NCBI GenBank assembly: GCA_002427015.1
Contig: DIPE01000106.1
Span: 1-6,322 of the forward strand
DNA length: 6,322 nt
Direction: 5' to 3'
From: Firmicutes bacterium UBA5496
Lineage (GTDB): Bacteria; Bacillota; Proteinivoracia; UBA4975
Part shown: positions 4,638-6,322 of the stretch, piece after piece
Layout: each line of letters begins with the position of its first letter
Numbering within the stretch: position 1 is the first letter of the stretch
The notes under the pieces: generated by a model
The model's input: only the letters and a program-made list of their open reading frames with translations
Databases searched by the model: none
What the model was told of the DNA's origin: nothing
Made by a program: the position numbers and the translations under genes

Positions 4638-6322
4638 ATGCCGGAAATCGCTGTCGGTGTCAGGGAATTGTTGGCAGTCAAATTCGGACCCCGCAATCTC
4701 AGCCGGACCATGACCCATCCGGCTGTAATGCAGCAAGGGATCCAAGGCCACAAGGATGCAACCAAAAATCGCCCCCCGGAATACCAGCGGGAAGTCCCGG
4801 TGGAATCGGGCTGGATTGAGGGCAGCTGGCATCTCCGGGTTCGTGGCCGCATTGACGGCCTCCTGGATACAGGAGAATATATCCTGGTGGAAGAAATAAA
4901 GACCACCCGGGCGGAGGACCCCTTAAACCTGCTGCCGGAACATAATCAGTTTTATCTGGCTCAGCTCATCCTCTATGCTTACTTTGTCGCCTGCGATAAC
5001 CCCGACAGGGATGTGCAGGCCCGGCTGACCTGGTGGTGCCTGGACACTGAAGAGGAAATGCAGATTGATCTCAGCCCAGAGCAAATTGCCTCCGGGGAGG
5101 ATTTGTTCCGCCAGCTGGCCACTGAATACATCCGCCGGGAAAGACTGCGCCGGGAGCGCCTGGAGCAGCGCAACAACAGCCTTAGCAGTATGGAGTTTCC
5201 CTTTTCCAGCTATCGCCCGGGCCAGGAGGAGCTGGTGCGCACAACTGCCCTGGCCCTGGAATACGGTCAAGACTTGATGGCAGAGGCTGCCACCGGCATT
5301 GGCAAGACTGTGGCCCTGCTCTTGCCCGCTATTTCCTGGCTAAGGGGAGCCCCTGCCGAGGCTAAGGTATTTTTTCTGACAGCCAAAACTTCCGGCCGAG
5401 ATATCGTCCTGGAAACCCTGAAACACTGGCCGGATCTGGAACTGATCACGGTCTGCCTGGAGGCTAAGGAACGCTGGTGCACCCATCCCGACGGCGACTG
5501 CGATAACTGTCCCCTGGGCCAGGATTTTTATGCTAAAGCCGCTAAATTACTGCCAAAGCTCCTGGCGGAAAAACTCCTTGCCCCTGACCTCATTTACCAG
5601 TATGCAGGGATTGAAAACATCTGCCCCTTTGAGCTGGGCTTAGAGGCGGCCACCCAAGCTGATCTAGTCATCGCCGACTATAACTACGCCTTTGACCCCA
5701 TGGTCCAGCTCCAACGCTTCTTCGGCTGGAACAAGATTCCCGCCGTCCTGCTGGTAGATGAAGCCCATAACCTGGCAGCCCGGGGCCGAGAAATGTTCTC
5801 TGCCGACCTAGGGAAGAAACAGATCCTTGACCTCTCAAGGGAATTAAAGCTCTATCCCCCCGGCCTCAGCGCTCAGCTTAAGGAACTGAACAACATTTTT
5901 ATTCAATGGAATAAGGAACTGAAGGCCGAGGGCACAAGACAGATGCTCCTGGACAAGCTCCCCTGGGGCTTGCCCGCCAAACTCAACCGCCTGGCAGAGG
6001 ACATTGCCCTTTCAGGCTACAGCAGCCCCAGCCTGCAAGAATTTATCCGCCGTTTAGTTCGCTTCAACAGGATTGTGCAGCGTCTGGGCCCGGAACACGC
6101 CATTTACCTTGAGCGCCAAGGCGGGGATACAGTGCTCAATCTATTCTGCATCAACCCCGGCCCCCTGCTGCAAAAACAGCGGCAAAAGTGCACAGCAGTG
6201 TTTTTCTCCGCCACACTCAGCCCCGGCCCCTATTACCGGGAACTCCTGGGCTGCCGTGAGGAGTACCTGGATTTGTCCCTGCCCTCGCCCTTTCCCCGGG
6301 AAAACCGGCTGTTTGTCCATAT
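4638..6322 (+). CDS. PD-(D/E)XK nuclease fused to DinG/XPD-like Fe-S DNA helicase (3' end outside window)
   Basis: 561 codons are visible with no stop before the right edge. Residues about 1-130 are a RecB-like PD-(D/E)XK nuclease: GIQGHKD (His38), RGRIDGLL (Asp73), VEEIKTT (Glu86-x-Lys88) and QLILY (Gln109, Tyr113). From about 187 there is a superfamily 2 helicase of the XPD/DinG group: SYRPGQEE (191-198), Walker A ATGIGKT (218-224), DEAH (374-377) and FFSATLSP (522-529). Cys281, Cys288, Cys291 and Cys329 are spaced like the four ligands of the XPD-type 4Fe-4S cluster. ICPFELGLEAATQADLVIAD is typical of the region after it. The second RecA-like half with motifs V and VI lies beyond the edge. 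The protein should unwind, and perhaps cut, damaged or branched DNA in the cytoplasm. ATG 4638 is the likely start: there is a modest AGGTG 6 bases upstream, and a stop at 4599-4601 in the same frame limits any extension. Control by LexA is likely. Confidence 0.93.
   Translation, partial: MPEIAVGVRELLAVKFGPRNLSRTMTHPAVMQQGIQGHKDATKNRPPEYQREVPVESGWIEGSWHLRVRGRIDGLLDTGEYILVEEIKTTRAEDPLNLLPEHNQFYLAQLILYAYFVACDNPDRDVQARLTWWCLDTEEEMQIDLSPEQIASGEDLFRQLATEYIRRERLRRERLEQRNNSLSSMEFPFSSYRPGQEELVRTTALALEYGQDLMAEAATGIGKTVALLLPAISWLRGAPAEAKVFFLTAKTSGRDIVLETLKHWPDLELITVCLEAKERWCTHPDGDCDNCPLGQDFYAKAAKLLPKLLAEKLLAPDLIYQYAGIENICPFELGLEAATQADLVIADYNYAFDPMVQLQRFFGWNKIPAVLLVDEAHNLAARGREMFSADLGKKQILDLSRELKLYPPGLSAQLKELNNIFIQWNKELKAEGTRQMLLDKLPWGLPAKLNRLAEDIALSGYSSPSLQEFIRRLVRFNRIVQRLGPEHAIYLERQGGDTVLNLFCINPGPLLQKQRQKCTAVFFSATLSPGPYYRELLGCREEYLDLSLPSPFPRENRLFVH

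Noticed and set aside
4412..5270. Minus-strand open frames opposite the start of the nuclease-helicase gene
   Set aside because: They cross a terminator, a promoter and a domain with clear nuclease motifs, and have no recognisable product.

Overview
The window looks like chromosomal DNA of a low-to-medium GC Firmicute, probably a Clostridia-type anaerobe. This is inferred from strong GGAGG-type ribosome binding sites, frequent TTG and GTG starts, short hairpin-plus-U terminators, lipoprotein signal peptides, and a LexA box of the Gram-positive GAAC-N4-GTTC type. The genus cannot be fixed from the sequence alone. No rRNA, tRNA, CRISPR array, insertion sequence or phage gene was seen.

Layout from left to right. 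The 3' end of a TldD/PmbA-family metallopeptidase gene (+) runs in from the left edge and ends at a terminator. It converges with a lipoprotein gene of unknown function (-, 708-1487) that has its own terminator. A 587-base stretch without an intact gene (1488-2074) follows. Its right half holds what appears to be a decayed C-terminal piece of a GH13 alpha-amylase/alpha-glucosidase gene (+), broken by frameshifts. Next is msrAB (-, 2075-3022), a fused methionine sulfoxide reductase A-B with its own promoter and a terminator that overlaps its stop codon. Divergent from it is a gene for an exported, membrane-anchored protein of unknown function (+, 3160-3843), then a small lipoprotein with a PsbP/DUF1795-like domain (+, 3998-4489) ending at a clear terminator.

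The last gene (+, 4638 to beyond the right edge) is the most interesting. It encodes an N-terminal PD-(D/E)XK nuclease domain joined to a DinG/XPD-type iron-sulfur DNA helicase. It has a strong extended -10 promoter with a near-consensus LexA operator directly upstream, so it is probably part of the SOS DNA-damage response.

The genes appear to be mostly independent transcription units, not one pathway. A loose common theme is stress and repair: oxidised-methionine repair by MsrAB and SOS-controlled DNA processing by the nuclease-helicase. Several of the other products are envelope proteins. I do not see a multi-gene undescribed system; the best leads are the SOS-controlled nuclease-helicase and the GH13 relic.
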